Positions 17,049-26,585 of a stretch of 64,000 nt of DNA are shown here, one piece after another. Every line of letters starts with the position of its first letter. Position 1 is the first letter of the stretch. Where the stretch lies: NCBI RefSeq assembly GCF_900129905.1, contig NZ_FQXG01000002.1, forward strand, positions 186,001 through 250,000, read 5' to 3'. Position numbers and translations under genes: made by a program. This DNA comes from Ferrimonas marina. GTDB taxonomy: Bacteria > Pseudomonadota > Gammaproteobacteria > Enterobacterales > Shewanellaceae. Under the pieces are notes generated by a model. It was not told the origin of the DNA. It worked only from the letters and a program-made list of their open reading frames with translations, and made no database searches.

Positions 17049-20000
17049 CCTTTACCTCTCGAAACAGTGTGTCCAGCGCCTCAATCAAGGCTCTGTCCGG
17101 CGCCAGGGCAAGTACGCCATTGCCTGGGCGCGCCGGGCTCATGCCGCGCAGGAACAGGTAGAGTGCGCCACCGACGTGGCGGTCAAAATCGTAGTCCGGC
17201 AAACGGGCGCTGAGCAGCCGATGCAGCGCCAGGGCGTAGAGGGCGGCCTGCAGGTCATAGCGGTGGCTCAACATAGCTGCCTTCATCGCCTGCGGGGTGT
17301 AGGCCTGCTCATCCGGGCCGAGGAAGTTGGACTTGTAATCGGCCACGTAGTAGCGCTCTCCCAGCCGGAAGGTCAAATCGATAAAGCCCTTGAGCATGCC
17401 GTTGAGTTGCGCGCTTTGCAGCGCCGGGCGCGGCTCACCGGGCCAGAGGGCCTCGGTCACCAGCTTGTCCACCTGCTGGGTATCCACCCGGTGGCTGGCC
17501 AGCCAGAACTCCATCTCCGCCTGTACCTGGTCCAGCTGGGTCAGGCTTGGCTGTGTCGAAACGGCGGGGTCCGCACCCGGCAGGGGCAAGGATACGGTCA
17601 GCGCCTGTTCAAACCAGGGCAGCAGCATCTGGGCCTGATCGCCGTAGCCATAGCGGTCGCAGCGCTCGTTGATCTCCTGGGCCATCAGACCAGGCTCGAT
17701 GTCGGCAAAGCCGGCGCCCCAGCGGGCCCGGCCCTGCTCCGCCGCCCACTCAAACAGGTCGTGGAGGAAGGTACCGGGGGCCGCCCCCTTGGGAAAGGCG
17801 TGGATGGTGCCCGCCAGCGGCTCGCTCTGCCCCTCGGCCAGCGGCGCTGCCACCGCCATCTCCGCCAGCTGATCGCCGTGGGGATCGGCGGCAGGGTCGC
17901 TGCCATGGCCCATGCCCCTCAACATCGCCGAATAGGAGGCGATCCACCAATGGGGAGGCTGGCTGGCCGGTGGCGGTAACGCCGGCAACAGGGGCTGCTC
18001 GCTGTGACCGGGTTGGTAACGCGCATCCCGCGGCGTCGGCAGGGTCTCCAGGCTGATCCCGGACTGCTGTGCCAGCCCCTGCAGCGCCGTTAGTAGCGCG
18101 TCGCTATCCTGTGCCGCGCCGCCGCCCAGCAGGCAGCCCAACGCCCCCAGGTGGGTGTTGGGCTGGTCGCGCTTGCCACGCTGACCCAGCTTGACCGGAG
18201 CCAGCCCCAGGTAACAGGCGAAACTGGGGCGGGTCATGGCGACGTAGAGCAGGCGGATGTCCTCCGCCAAACGCTCGTAATCCGCCAGCTCCAATGCCTC
18301 GTCATCGGCGTCAAAGGTGAGGGTGTTGTGGCCCTGGGCATCGCGATAGAACAGCACCTTGTCCTGGGCGCTGGCCTGACGGTAGCCGAGGATAAAGGGC
18401 AGGAACACCACCGGGTATTCCAGCCCCTTGGATTTGTGGATGGTCACTACCTTGACCAGCTCCGAGTCACTCTCCAGTCGCAGGATCTGATCATCCCCCA
18501 GCTCGCCGCCGGACTGGCACTGCTCAGCCAGATAGCGGATCAGCGCCAGCTCGCCATCGAAGCGGCTGGAGACCGATTGCAGCAGCTCCGCCAGGTGCAG
18601 CAAATTGGTGAGGCTACGCTCGTCACCGCTGTCCTGCTCTGCACCGGGCGCTGCCAAGGCCCGCCCCGCCACGTCAAACTGCTCCAGCACTGCCCGGATC
18701 ATCGGCAACACGCCCTGCTGCTGCCAGCACAGCCGCAGTTGACGAAACTGCTCCAGCAAGGCCTCCCAGGCCAGCTCATCGTTGTTGAGGGCATCGATAC
18801 GGGCCCAGTCCCAGCCAAGGCTGCGGGTGGCCAGGGCGGCCTTGACCGCGCTCTCCCGCTCAGGCTGAGCCACCGCCTCCAGCAGGAACACCAGATCCTG
18901 GGCCTGTTCGCTGGCAAACACCGAGTCCTTGTCCGACAGGTAGACCGAGCGCACGCCGCAGCCGGCCAGGGCCTGGCGCACCGCCCGGGCTTCGGTAAAG
19001 TCCCGTACCAGGATGGCGATGTCCGAGGGCTGCAACGCCTGGCACTGCCCCTCCCCATCAACAAAGCCGGTGGTGCCCGCCTCGGCGCCATTGAGCAGTT
19101 CGGTGATGCGATCGGCACAGCCCTTGGCCTGACGCGCCAGGTAGCTTTGCTTGTTCCACACCCCCTCCTCACAAGGGTCCCACCATAGGGTCAGCGCCGG
19201 ATGCGATTCGCCCTGGTGGCTCAGCTGACGCCCCTTACCGTTGGCCTTCACAGGCTCAAAGGGGATCGACTCACCATAGAGAAAGGTGTTGCGGGGATGG
19301 TGGTGGCCCAGGGTAAACAGGGCGTTCGCCGCTGAGACCATCGCCTGGGTCGAACGGTAGTTGGTGTCCAGGGTGTAGTGACGCCCGGCGGTGTCCTCCC
19401 GAGCCTGCAGGTAGGTGTGGATATCAGCGCCACGGAAGGCGTAGATCGCCTGCTTGGGATCGCCAATCATCAGCAACGCGGTGCCAGGCTGATTGAGGTA
19501 GAGCTTCTGGAAGATGCCGTATTGGGTGGGGTCAGTGTCCTGGAACTCGTCAATCAGGGCCACCGGAAACTGGGTGCGGATCAACGCTGCCAGCCGGTCA
19601 CCCTGCTCCGGCCGCTTCAGTGCTGCACCCAGGTGTTGGATCAGATCATCAAAATCCAGCTGCGCCAGGCGCTGCTTTGCCTGGGCCACCCGCTGTTGCA
19701 CCCAGACGGCGGCGTCGGTGAGCAGCGCCGGCTTAAGATCCAGTTTCTCCAGTTCGCGAATGAGGGATTCCAGTGCCGACAGCAGCGGAGAATCGGCGAC
19801 GGTGCCCTCGTGCTTCTTGCCCGCGGCAGTGAGCGCCGCCTGCATCTTCTCCGGGGTAAAGCGGTCCAGCAGCTTGTTGCGACCATCCAGCGGCAGTGGC
19901 TGTTCCCCCTCCAGCCACTGTTGCAGCCGGTTTAACTGCTCCGGCTTGACCAGGTTTTTCTTGACCCAGCCCTGGGCCAGGGCCTGTTCGAACTGTTCGC

Positions 20001-20754
20001 AAAACTGAGGCCACTCCCGCTGCCAGAGCGATTTGCAGCGGGCTACCGCCTGTTGGCGCTGAGCCACCAGCGCGAAGGGATCGCCCTGGGCTGGCAGCGC
20101 CCCCTGGCTGGCCAAGCCCAGCAGCGGCCTGACCGCCTTTTGCAGCGCCTCGGGGCTGCCATACAGCTGACGCACCGCCTGCAGGGTGTCGCGGTCGCGG
20201 GGGTAAAACTGGGTGCGCCAGTAATCGCGTACCGCTTCGTCCAGCAAGGCGCTGCTGTCGGTTTCCATTTCTGTTTCGAACAGCGCGCCGGAATCGAAGG
20301 CGTGTTCCCGCAGCATCCGCTGGCACCAGCCGTGGATGGTGTGGATGGCGGCGTTGTCCATCAGCTGCGCCGCCAGATCCAGCTGCAGGGCGCAGCGGGC
20401 ATGCTCGGCGGGGTCAAAATCAGCCTTGAGCGCCTTCAGATAGGGATCGCCATCCACCAGCCCGCGGAAACAGGCTGCCCCCTCCACCAGACGGTGGCGG
20501 ATGCGGTCTTTCAGCTCTTCGGTGGCGGCCTTGGTGAAGGTCACCACCAGGATCTCCTCCGGGCTGAGCGGACGGGGCGTTTGCTGGTCATGGCCCAGCA
20601 CCAGCCGCAGGTAGAGCGCGGCGATGGTGTAGGTCTTGCCCGTGCCGGCGCTGGCTTCGATCAGCCGGGTACCCGCCAGGGGAAAGGTCAATGGCTCAAG
20701 CTTCTGAGCGGGCGGCTGCCCGGAAGGTGCGGATGTCACCGTTGTCTCCGTCAT
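17038..20754 (-). CDS. recB: Exodeoxyribonuclease V subunit beta (RecB)
   Basis: 1238-aa 3'-5' helicase and nuclease of RecBCD. Walker A is EASAGTGKTYT (33-43). FQDTDPTQYGIF and MIGDPKQAIYAFRGAD are helicase motifs II/III, and VVTIHKSKGLEYPVVFLPF is motif V. The C-terminal nuclease domain carries DYKSNFLG, matching E. coli Asp1080/Lys1082. It repairs double-strand breaks and degrades linear DNA until Chi. The ATG overlaps the recC stop by 4 nt. Slightly longer than the 1180-aa E. coli protein. Confidence 0.98.
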   Translation of the reverse strand: MTETTVTSAPSGQPPAQKLEPLTFPLAGTRLIEASAGTGKTYTIAALYLRLVLGHDQQTPRPLSPEEILVVTFTKAATEELKDRIRHRLVEGAACFRGLVDGDPYLKALKADFDPAEHARCALQLDLAAQLMDNAAIHTIHGWCQRMLREHAFDSGALFETEMETDSSALLDEAVRDYWRTQFYPRDRDTLQAVRQLYGSPEALQKAVRPLLGLASQGALPAQGDPFALVAQRQQAVARCKSLWQREWPQFCEQFEQALAQGWVKKNLVKPEQLNRLQQWLEGEQPLPLDGRNKLLDRFTPEKMQAALTAAGKKHEGTVADSPLLSALESLIRELEKLDLKPALLTDAAVWVQQRVAQAKQRLAQLDFDDLIQHLGAALKRPEQGDRLAALIRTQFPVALIDEFQDTDPTQYGIFQKLYLNQPGTALLMIGDPKQAIYAFRGADIHTYLQAREDTAGRHYTLDTNYRSTQAMVSAANALFTLGHHHPRNTFLYGESIPFEPVKANGKGRQLSHQGESHPALTLWWDPCEEGVWNKQSYLARQAKGCADRITELLNGAEAGTTGFVDGEGQCQALQPSDIAILVRDFTEARAVRQALAGCGVRSVYLSDKDSVFASEQAQDLVFLLEAVAQPERESAVKAALATRSLGWDWARIDALNNDELAWEALLEQFRQLRLCWQQQGVLPMIRAVLEQFDVAGRALAAPGAEQDSGDERSLTNLLHLAELLQSVSSRFDGELALIRYLAEQCQSGGELGDDQILRLESDSELVKVVTIHKSKGLEYPVVFLPFILGYRQASAQDKVLFYRDAQGHNTLTFDADDEALELADYERLAEDIRLLYVAMTRPSFACYLGLAPVKLGQRGKRDQPNTHLGALGCLLGGGAAQDSDALLTALQGLAQQSGISLETLPTPRDARYQPGHSEQPLLPALPPPASQPPHWWIASYSAMLRGMGHGSDPAADPHGDQLAEMAVAAPLAEGQSEPLAGTIHAFPKGAAPGTFLHDLFEWAAEQGRARWGAGFADIEPGLMAQEINERCDRYGYGDQAQMLLPWFEQALTVSLPLPGADPAVSTQPSLTQLDQVQAEMEFWLASHRVDTQQVDKLVTEALWPGEPRPALQSAQLNGMLKGFIDLTFRLGERYYVADYKSNFLGPDEQAYTPQAMKAAMLSHRYDLQAALYALALHRLLSARLPDYDFDRHVGGALYLFLRGMSPARPGNGVLALAPDRALIEALDTLFREVKDAG

Positions 20755-23700
20755 GCATCGGCCCTCTGCAGTGCGCTGAGCAAGGGGCCATAGAGTTGGT
20801 CGGCCAGTTCGATAAAGCGAGCCTCATCTAGTTGAGAGAAATCACTGAACTGGCGGGCGATGTAGGGACTGCGGTCGCGATCTCCAAAGCTGAATCCGCC
20901 GCCTTCGAAGGCACCACGGGGGTCTTGCTGAGCCAGCTGAGCCAGGGCCGCGCGGGGGCCGATGGGCAGCGGCTCGCTCATCGCCTGACGGTACAAGTCC
21001 AGGAAGCGATCCAGCAGCGCACCGGCCTCGCTAGCCGAGATGGGCTCGATCTGCCACAGGCTGTCACTGCCGGCGTAATAGCTGGTCAGACTCAGGCCCT
21101 GGTTACAGGCGGCCAGGTGCGCCAGGTAGAGCCCCACCAGCGCCAGCGGATTCTTGAGCTGGCCCCGGCTGTCGAGCAGCGCCTTGGGTTCGCACTCCAG
21201 ACGCAAGACCCCGTTGAGCTGGGCCGACTGGCGCAGATCCGTCAGCCAGGCCTCCAGCTCCAGCGCACCGGTTTTGTGGTAGCACTCCAGCGCGTCCATC
21301 ATCTCGCTGTCCGCCAGCAGGCTTTGCGCCCGCTCGAAGGCCGCCAGGGCTGGCTGAGCCAGGTGGTCGCTGGCCAGCTCGGCAAAGGCCCCCATGGGCA
21401 ACTGACCCCGGCCGCGCAGCCGGGCTACCCGCTGGGCCAGCACCGCTTCTCGCTGTTCCGGCTCGCTGTCGTTGAGTACCGCCATCAACTCGGTGCGGAT
21501 CTGATAGGCCTCCAGACCATCCAGGGCAAAGGGCTCCAGATCATCCGCCGCCTCCGACTCGCTGTGCAGCCATACCCCCAATCGGCGGGTGATCAGCAGC
21601 CGTACCGGATCGCGAAACAGCGCCGCCAATTCTGCCAAACCGATGGGGGCCTCCGGTTGCCACAGCGACAGCGGCTCGGCTGCACTCCCCTCTCGGGCCT
21701 GGTGCACCGCACGCCACTCCTGGGAGTGGGTGCGCAGGCGCGGATCGCTGCCATCGAAGTAACGACGGCTAAAGGGTTGCAGCGGGTGGTCCAGGGTCAG
21801 GTGTGCCAGCAGGGCGCGCTCATCGGCGTCGGGGCCGTCCAATCGGTAGCCCTGGCGCAGGTGATCCTGCAACTGCCCCACCAGCACTGACGGCGGCCGT
21901 TCACTGTTATCCCGGGCATTGCGGCCCAGGTAGCTGATGTAGAGGTGGTCGCGGGCCGCCAGCAGGGCCTCGAGAAACAGGTAGCGGTCGTCCTCGCGGC
22001 GGGAGCGATCACCCGGACGGTACTGGCTGCCCAGGCTGCGATCCGCCATCAGGTCGAAGTCCATCGGTGGTCGACTTCTGGGGTAATCCTCGTCGTTCAT
22101 CCCCAGCAGGCAGACCTGGCGGAAGGGGATCGCCCGCATCGGCATCAGGGTGCCGAAGTTAATGCGGCCAGCCAGGAATTTCTGGCTGACGCCGCCCTCG
22201 CTGAAGGGGGCCATGCAGATGGGTTTCACCACGGTGAGCGGCAACGGCTGCGCCAGCGCCGACTGCTCACAGCTTTGTTGCCACTGCACCAGAGCCTCAT
22301 CCAGGCGCAGCAGCAGCTGTTGTTCATGTTCATCCTGGGGCGCAAACAGGCTCTGGTAGGCGCTGCGGATCTGCTCCACCCACTGGGCCGGGGTGCGGGG
22401 CTGCTGCAGCGCTCGCCACAAGCCGCCCAAGTGAGTCAGCAGGCGTGACAGACTGCCCACCAGCGCTGCATCCAGGCCGCCAATCTCATCAAAAGGCTCG
22501 ATGCCGGCCCAGGGCTCGCCTCGGCCGACGGCGTAGCCCAGCAGCATCCGCTGCAGGCCAAAGTGCCAGGTGTTCTGTTCCAGGTCTTCCGGCAACGCCA
22601 GGCTGCGACGCTGCTGGGCATCCAGGCCCCAGCGTACCCCGGCCTGCTCGACCCAGCGCTGCAGCAGCGGCAACTGGGCTTCCTCAATCGCAAACCTAGC
22701 CCTCAGCGCCGGCACCGCCAGCAAGTCCAGCAGTTCGGATACCGCAAAGCGGGACTCGGTCAGACTCAGCAGGCTTTCCAGCGCCAACACCAGTGGCTCG
22801 AAGCCACGCTCCGGCCGGTCGGCAATGGCAAAGGGGAGGTAGCGGGGATCGCGCCGGTCCAGTTGGCCAAACACCGCCTCGATATGCGGGGCATAGGCAG
22901 TGACGTCCGGCATCATCACGATGACGTCGGTGGGGCGCAGGCTGGGATCGGCGGCAAAGCGACGCAGCAGTTCATCCTGCAGCGCCTCCACCTCGCGCTG
23001 ACGGCTATGGGCCAGGGCAAAGCGTATCGAGTCATCCTCCGGTGATACCGGGGCTGGCGGTTGCGGTACCGGATCGAGCTCGAAGATCCCCGCCTGCAGC
23101 TGACTCAACAGGCTCGGTTCGCCCTCCAGCAGCGGCGAGCTGAACAGGTCGATACGTTCAAACGCGCCCTGGTACTGCTCCGGCTGATCGTACTCATAGA
23201 GCATGCCGATGTAGTCCCGGCCCTGTTTGCCCCAGGCGGCGAGCAGCGGGTTCACCAGGGGATGCTGGCTGGCCTCGTCCATCACCTCCGGTAGCCCGGG
23301 CTTGCGCTGATGGCGGGGCGCGAGCAACTGACGCTTGAGCAGCTCCTTGTGCTCGATGATGTCACCCCAATAGTGCTGGCAGGGGTTCTGCACGCACAGC
23401 AGGATCTGGCAGTAGGGTGCCAGCGCCGCCAGCACCTCGATGCTTTGCTGCGGCAAGGCGCTGAGGCCAAACACGATAACCCGACGCGGCAGCGCATGGG
23501 CCCAGCGTTCCGGATCCATTTCGTCGGCGATGCGTTGCAGGAAGCGTTGGTGCAAGGTGGCGCGGCTGTTGACCCGCTCCTGCGGGCCCAGATCGGCCAG
23601 AATGGCGCGCCATAGCTTGGGCTGCCAAGCCTGCTCATTGGGCACCGGGGTCTCAAACCCGGTGGCGCTGATAACCACATCGCGCCCCTCGCCCCAGGCC

Positions 23701-24263
23701 GCCAGCCAATCGGCGCGGTACACCTGGTATTGGTCAAACAGGTCCGCCAGCTGCTCAGACAGTTGGTCGCGCTTGCGCAGATCGGTGTCGTCCGCCAAGA
23801 AGCGTTTGAGCGGAGCAAAGTGGGGATCGGCCAACAACTCGGGCAGCAGGCGCAGCAAGCGCCAACGCAACTGGGGCTTATCAAAGGGCGAGTCCTTGGG
23901 GACCGCCGCTTCGCCCAGCACGGTTCGATAGATCTGCCAGATAAAGCGTGACGGCATCTGCAGCGACATGGCGGCGGCAATGCCCAGGCCATCGTCGGCG
24001 GCCATCGCCAGCTTGAGCCACTGGGCCATGCCGTTGGACTGAACCAGGAAGGTCTCCGGTTCCAGCGGTGCCAGCGGGTGGCCCTTGAGCCATTGCACCA
24101 CCAGCTCGCGCAGATCCTCCATGCGGTTGCTGTGCAGCATCATCAAGCCCGGCGTCAGGGCCGGCCCCTGGTTAAACGCGTTATCTGGCTGCCTATCTTC
24201 CGGCTTATCTGCCTGTTTGGTCATCACTTTTGCCCAGTATTGCTGTCCCGCCATCATACCCAA
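20751..24263 (-). CDS. recC: Exodeoxyribonuclease V subunit gamma (RecC)
   Basis: 1170-aa Chi-recognition and scaffold subunit. The LHSNRMEDL and FLVQSNGMAQWLKL segments match the E. coli N-terminus, and PMRAIPFRQVCLLGMNDEDYPR is highly characteristic. As expected, the helicase motifs are degenerate. The start is uncertain: ATGs at 24263, 24257, 24254 and 24224 are in frame and none has a strong ribosome-binding site. The E. coli alignment would begin near residue 41 of this version. Gene order is recC-recB-recD with no ptrA between, unlike E. coli. Confidence 0.96.
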   Translation of the reverse strand: MGMMAGQQYWAKVMTKQADKPEDRQPDNAFNQGPALTPGLMMLHSNRMEDLRELVVQWLKGHPLAPLEPETFLVQSNGMAQWLKLAMAADDGLGIAAAMSLQMPSRFIWQIYRTVLGEAAVPKDSPFDKPQLRWRLLRLLPELLADPHFAPLKRFLADDTDLRKRDQLSEQLADLFDQYQVYRADWLAAWGEGRDVVISATGFETPVPNEQAWQPKLWRAILADLGPQERVNSRATLHQRFLQRIADEMDPERWAHALPRRVIVFGLSALPQQSIEVLAALAPYCQILLCVQNPCQHYWGDIIEHKELLKRQLLAPRHQRKPGLPEVMDEASQHPLVNPLLAAWGKQGRDYIGMLYEYDQPEQYQGAFERIDLFSSPLLEGEPSLLSQLQAGIFELDPVPQPPAPVSPEDDSIRFALAHSRQREVEALQDELLRRFAADPSLRPTDVIVMMPDVTAYAPHIEAVFGQLDRRDPRYLPFAIADRPERGFEPLVLALESLLSLTESRFAVSELLDLLAVPALRARFAIEEAQLPLLQRWVEQAGVRWGLDAQQRRSLALPEDLEQNTWHFGLQRMLLGYAVGRGEPWAGIEPFDEIGGLDAALVGSLSRLLTHLGGLWRALQQPRTPAQWVEQIRSAYQSLFAPQDEHEQQLLLRLDEALVQWQQSCEQSALAQPLPLTVVKPICMAPFSEGGVSQKFLAGRINFGTLMPMRAIPFRQVCLLGMNDEDYPRSRPPMDFDLMADRSLGSQYRPGDRSRREDDRYLFLEALLAARDHLYISYLGRNARDNSERPPSVLVGQLQDHLRQGYRLDGPDADERALLAHLTLDHPLQPFSRRYFDGSDPRLRTHSQEWRAVHQAREGSAAEPLSLWQPEAPIGLAELAALFRDPVRLLITRRLGVWLHSESEAADDLEPFALDGLEAYQIRTELMAVLNDSEPEQREAVLAQRVARLRGRGQLPMGAFAELASDHLAQPALAAFERAQSLLADSEMMDALECYHKTGALELEAWLTDLRQSAQLNGVLRLECEPKALLDSRGQLKNPLALVGLYLAHLAACNQGLSLTSYYAGSDSLWQIEPISASEAGALLDRFLDLYRQAMSEPLPIGPRAALAQLAQQDPRGAFEGGGFSFGDRDRSPYIARQFSDFSQLDEARFIELADQLYGPLLSALQRADA

Positions 24264-24342
24264 TTTAGGCCCGGCTCGATTGTCTTTTCACGCTGTCGCT
24301 GTCAGCATGAGGGTATCTTGAGCGCCACGGAAAGGAATGGGT

Positions 24343-24897
24343 ATGAAGGCACTGCTGATCATCGACATGCAACAGGATTTTGTCTCGCCGGATGGGGCGG
24401 CCTGCGTCGCGGGTGCCCTGCCTTCGGTGCCCACCCTGGCGCTGGCGCTGCAGCAAGCGCGGCTCAATGGCGTGCCGGTGATCCATATCCAGCGTCATCA
24501 TAAGGCGGACGGCTCAGACTCTGAACCCTTTCGCCGCCACGCCCCCGTGTGCATCGAGCAGACCTGGGGCGCCGAGCCCATTGCCGAGCTGGCCCCCACC
24601 GAGGGGGAGACCATCGTGGTTAAAACCCGGTTCAGTGCTTTCTACCGAACCGAGCTGGACAGTGTCTTGTCTGAGCTGGATTGCCGCGAGCTGGTGGTGT
24701 GTGGCACCCAATGGCCCAACTGCATCCGCGGTACCGTGATGGATGCGCTCTATCGTGACCACCAGGTGACCGTACTCACCGACGCCTGCTCCGGCCAAAG
24801 CGATGCAGTGGCACAGGCGAACCAGGAGGATCTGCACAACATGGGTGTGATCTGCCAGACTACCGAACAGTGGGTCGCTCAATTGGCAGAGAGGTAA
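24343..24897 (+). CDS. Isochorismatase-family cysteine hydrolase
   Basis: 184-aa cytosolic hydrolase. I start at the ATG at 24343, with AAGGA six bases upstream; the ATG at 24337 lies directly against that site. The catalytic triad is visible: Asp8 in LLIIDMQQDF, Lys in VVKTRFSAF, and Cys in GTQWPNCIRGT. Family members cleave amides such as nicotinamide, N-carbamoyl compounds or ureidoacrylate. The sequence does not identify the substrate. It is divergent from recC and lies 2 bp upstream of a DUF2897 gene, probably as an operon. Confidence 0.87.
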   Translation: MKALLIIDMQQDFVSPDGAACVAGALPSVPTLALALQQARLNGVPVIHIQRHHKADGSDSEPFRRHAPVCIEQTWGAEPIAELAPTEGETIVVKTRFSAFYRTELDSVLSELDCRELVVCGTQWPNCIRGTVMDALYRDHQVTVLTDACSGQSDAVAQANQEDLHNMGVICQTTEQWVAQLAER

Positions 24898-24899
24898 TC

Positions 24900-25181
24900 A
24901 TGGAGAAGTGGGAACTTTGGTTGCTGATCGCCCTGGTGCTTGGGGTGGTGGTCAGCAACCTGATGGTGTTGAAGTACACCGCCAAGGTGAAACTGCCCCC
25001 CTTTATCGGCGGTAAGCCGTTAAGCCCGGAACAGAAAGCCACCGCCGAGCGACGCCGCAAAGAAGCCGAGCAGTGGGATGATGACAGTTGGGACAAAGAC
25101 GACTGGGGCCAGGACGCCAAGCCCACCCAGTCCAGCAAGCCAGACACCAACACCTCAACGGACGAGAAATCGAAAGACTGA
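24900..25181 (+). CDS. DUF2897 small membrane protein
   Basis: 93-aa protein starting at the ATG at 24900 with GAGG upstream. One N-terminal transmembrane helix (residues 5-24, LWLLIALVLGVVVSNLMVLK) is followed by YTAKVKLP, then a long charged tail rich in Asp, Lys and Trp (DDDSWDKDDWGQDAKP). The core matches DUF2897, a short family in Shewanella and relatives. Function unknown; the tail is probably cytoplasmic. Just 2 bp after the isochorismatase-like gene. Confidence 0.8.
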   Translation: MEKWELWLLIALVLGVVVSNLMVLKYTAKVKLPPFIGGKPLSPEQKATAERRRKEAEQWDDDSWDKDDWGQDAKPTQSSKPDTNTSTDEKSKD

Positions 25182-25526
25182 CCCTGGCGCCGGCACCCGC
25201 GGTCGGCGCACCGCAACAGGCTCTTTGTGATTAGCTTTCAGCTCTTTGCTCTTAGTACCTAGCACCCAGCACCTAGAGCCCTGCTCTTAACTCCTAGCAC
25301 CCAGCACCGAGAGCCTTGCTCTTAACGCCTAGCTCCTAAAAGACCCGCCCTAACCCCCTGCTGCTCCGACCTTTCCGCGATCCATACATTTATTACAACT
25401 TTGTGTCGCTTTAATTAAATGTGCGTCCGCCCGGTTGCGGCCTCTAGCAGGCTTTTGTTACAGTTAAATGGCAATCATAACCAATGAGGCAACTTTTATC
25501 GCATATCTTCAGAACAAGGAGTACTT
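25182..25526. other. intergenic region with heptamer repeat
   Basis: 345 bp. The left part is dominated by the heptamer array at 25231-25342. The right part (about 25380-25520) is AT-rich and should hold the promoter of the following small gene. No gene seen. Confidence 0.7.
25231..25342 (+). repeat. degenerate 7-bp tandem repeat (about 16 units)
   Basis: The sequence divides without gaps into 16 heptamers of consensus YTAGCNC, for example CTAGCAC, CCAGCAC, CTTGCTC, TTAACTC and CTAGCTC. The doublet CTAGCAC-CCAGCAC occurs twice, 42 bp apart, so a higher-order unit is also visible. It is not coding in any frame. Origin unknown. Confidence 0.85.
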
Positions 25527-25727
25527 ATGACTTGCATGCACCGCGTAAAAATCTCTTCAAAGATCATCGAGGCCCCTACTGGCCGTTCCATGTTCACCCC
25601 TAACATCCGTCCTGAAGCCGATCCGCTACACGATACCCACGGGATGAAAGACCACGGCCGCACCCACCTGTTGTGTGAACTGCTGCACTGTCCCTACGAC
25701 CACGCTACGCTGATCCCCTCGAAATAA
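25527..25727 (+). CDS. small hypothetical protein (66 aa)
   Basis: A clear small gene: the AAGGAG site is 7 bases before the ATG, and the gene is followed by its own intrinsic terminator. The protein has no hydrophobic segment and contains Cys and His (MTCMHRVK, HLLCELLHCPYDH), which might bind metal. It matches no family I know. Monocistronic, with an AT-rich promoter region upstream. Confidence 0.65.
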   Translation: MTCMHRVKISSKIIEAPTGRSMFTPNIRPEADPLHDTHGMKDHGRTHLLCELLHCPYDHATLIPSK

Positions 25728-25743
25728 TCCAAACCCTGAAACG

Positions 25744-25773
25744 ACAAAGCCCCGTTTCATCACGGGGCTTTGT
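25744..25773 (+). terminator. terminator of the 66-aa protein gene
   Basis: Perfect 11-bp stem ACAAAGCCCCG/CGGGGCTTTGT with an 8-nt loop. Confidence 0.88.
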
Positions 25774-25977
25774 GCTTTCTGTCCCTCAGAACCCCAGGCC
25801 ATAACATCAGGATGGCTCCGCCCCCCCTTCCCTGCTCAGAGCTGCCACATCCTTTGCTCTGCATGATGACCTAGAAAAACTAATCTGAAGAACCAGTATA
25901 TGTCATTGTTTTTTGGTGACTCTTCAAGGCTATTATTTGTACGCACCCAACGTAACAAACTGATGAGTGGAGGAGAT

Positions 25978-26172
25978 ATGGCACAGTCAGTGGGGCTCAA
26001 CAGCCTGGAAATTGCGGTTTCTGAACCCAAGCGCACTTACTCAGTCAGCCTCAAAGGGCTGATGGCACACCTGATGGATGTGTTGACCGCCAAGCCTCAG
26101 GCCCGCTCCGTTACCCTGGATGCCCACAGCTTGCCGGCGCACCTGCAGCGCGATATCGGCCTGCTTCGCTAA
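25978..26172 (+). CDS. small protein with DUF1127-like C-terminus (64 aa)
   Basis: The ATG at 25978 follows a strong GGAGGAG site, so I discarded the longer upstream frame. The C-terminal half (SLPAHLQRDIGLLR) resembles the end of DUF1127 proteins, a class of small basic proteins linked to RNA and phosphate metabolism in other bacteria. The N-terminal half is not typical of DUF1127. Soluble, function unknown. It is followed by a bidirectional terminator. Confidence 0.65.
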   Translation: MAQSVGLNSLEIAVSEPKRTYSVSLKGLMAHLMDVLTAKPQARSVTLDAHSLPAHLQRDIGLLR

Positions 26173-26210
26173 GGTTTCGCGCACACCGGCTCATCCCCTG
26201 CCGGTGCCGC

Positions 26211-26243
26211 AAAAAAGCCCTGTCTGATGACAGGGCTTTTGTC
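26211..26243. terminator. bidirectional terminator
   Basis: AAAAGCCCTGTC and GACAGGGCTTTT form a 12-bp stem with a 4-nt loop, flanked by A and T runs, between convergent genes. Confidence 0.9.
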
Positions 26244-26258
26244 TTTCTTTGCCTTGGG

Positions 26259-26585
26259 TTAGCTGCCGCTGGGGCTATCCGCGGACTGGCACTGCACCGT
26301 CGCTGTTTTCGGCGTCCAGAGCAAACCAAGGTAAGGGATCACTGCCGTTGGCAGCCCATTGAGGAAAGTGGTTTCGGTGGTGACGCTGTCCCAACCGTTG
26401 TTGCCACAGGCCTGCTCCAGGTTGACAGGCTGGCTAACCTCCACCAGTGACAGCGCCATGTTGTGATGCCACTGGGACTGGCTTACTGCCTGGTTGGTCG
26501 CTACGGGCTGATCATGGTCGAAGTGAATGGTGTGACAACCGGACAGCAGAACCAGCGCCGCCACCGCTACAAGACTCTTTTTCAT
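26259..26585 (-). CDS. Bor-like lipoprotein (second of a pair)
   Basis: 108-aa predicted lipoprotein with the signal MKKSLVAVAALVLLSGC (lipobox LSGC). The mature part resembles the phage lambda Bor/Iss family: a Cys in EQACG, an ATTFLNGL-like block (TTFLNGLPTAVIPYLGLLWTP) and a final Cys in VQCQ. Bor/Iss are surface lipoproteins linked to serum resistance in E. coli; that role cannot be assumed here. Its start overlaps the stop of the upstream paralogue by 4 nt. Confidence 0.75.
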   Translation of the reverse strand: MKKSLVAVAALVLLSGCHTIHFDHDQPVATNQAVSQSQWHHNMALSLVEVSQPVNLEQACGNNGWDSVTTETTFLNGLPTAVIPYLGLLWTPKTATVQCQSADSPSGS

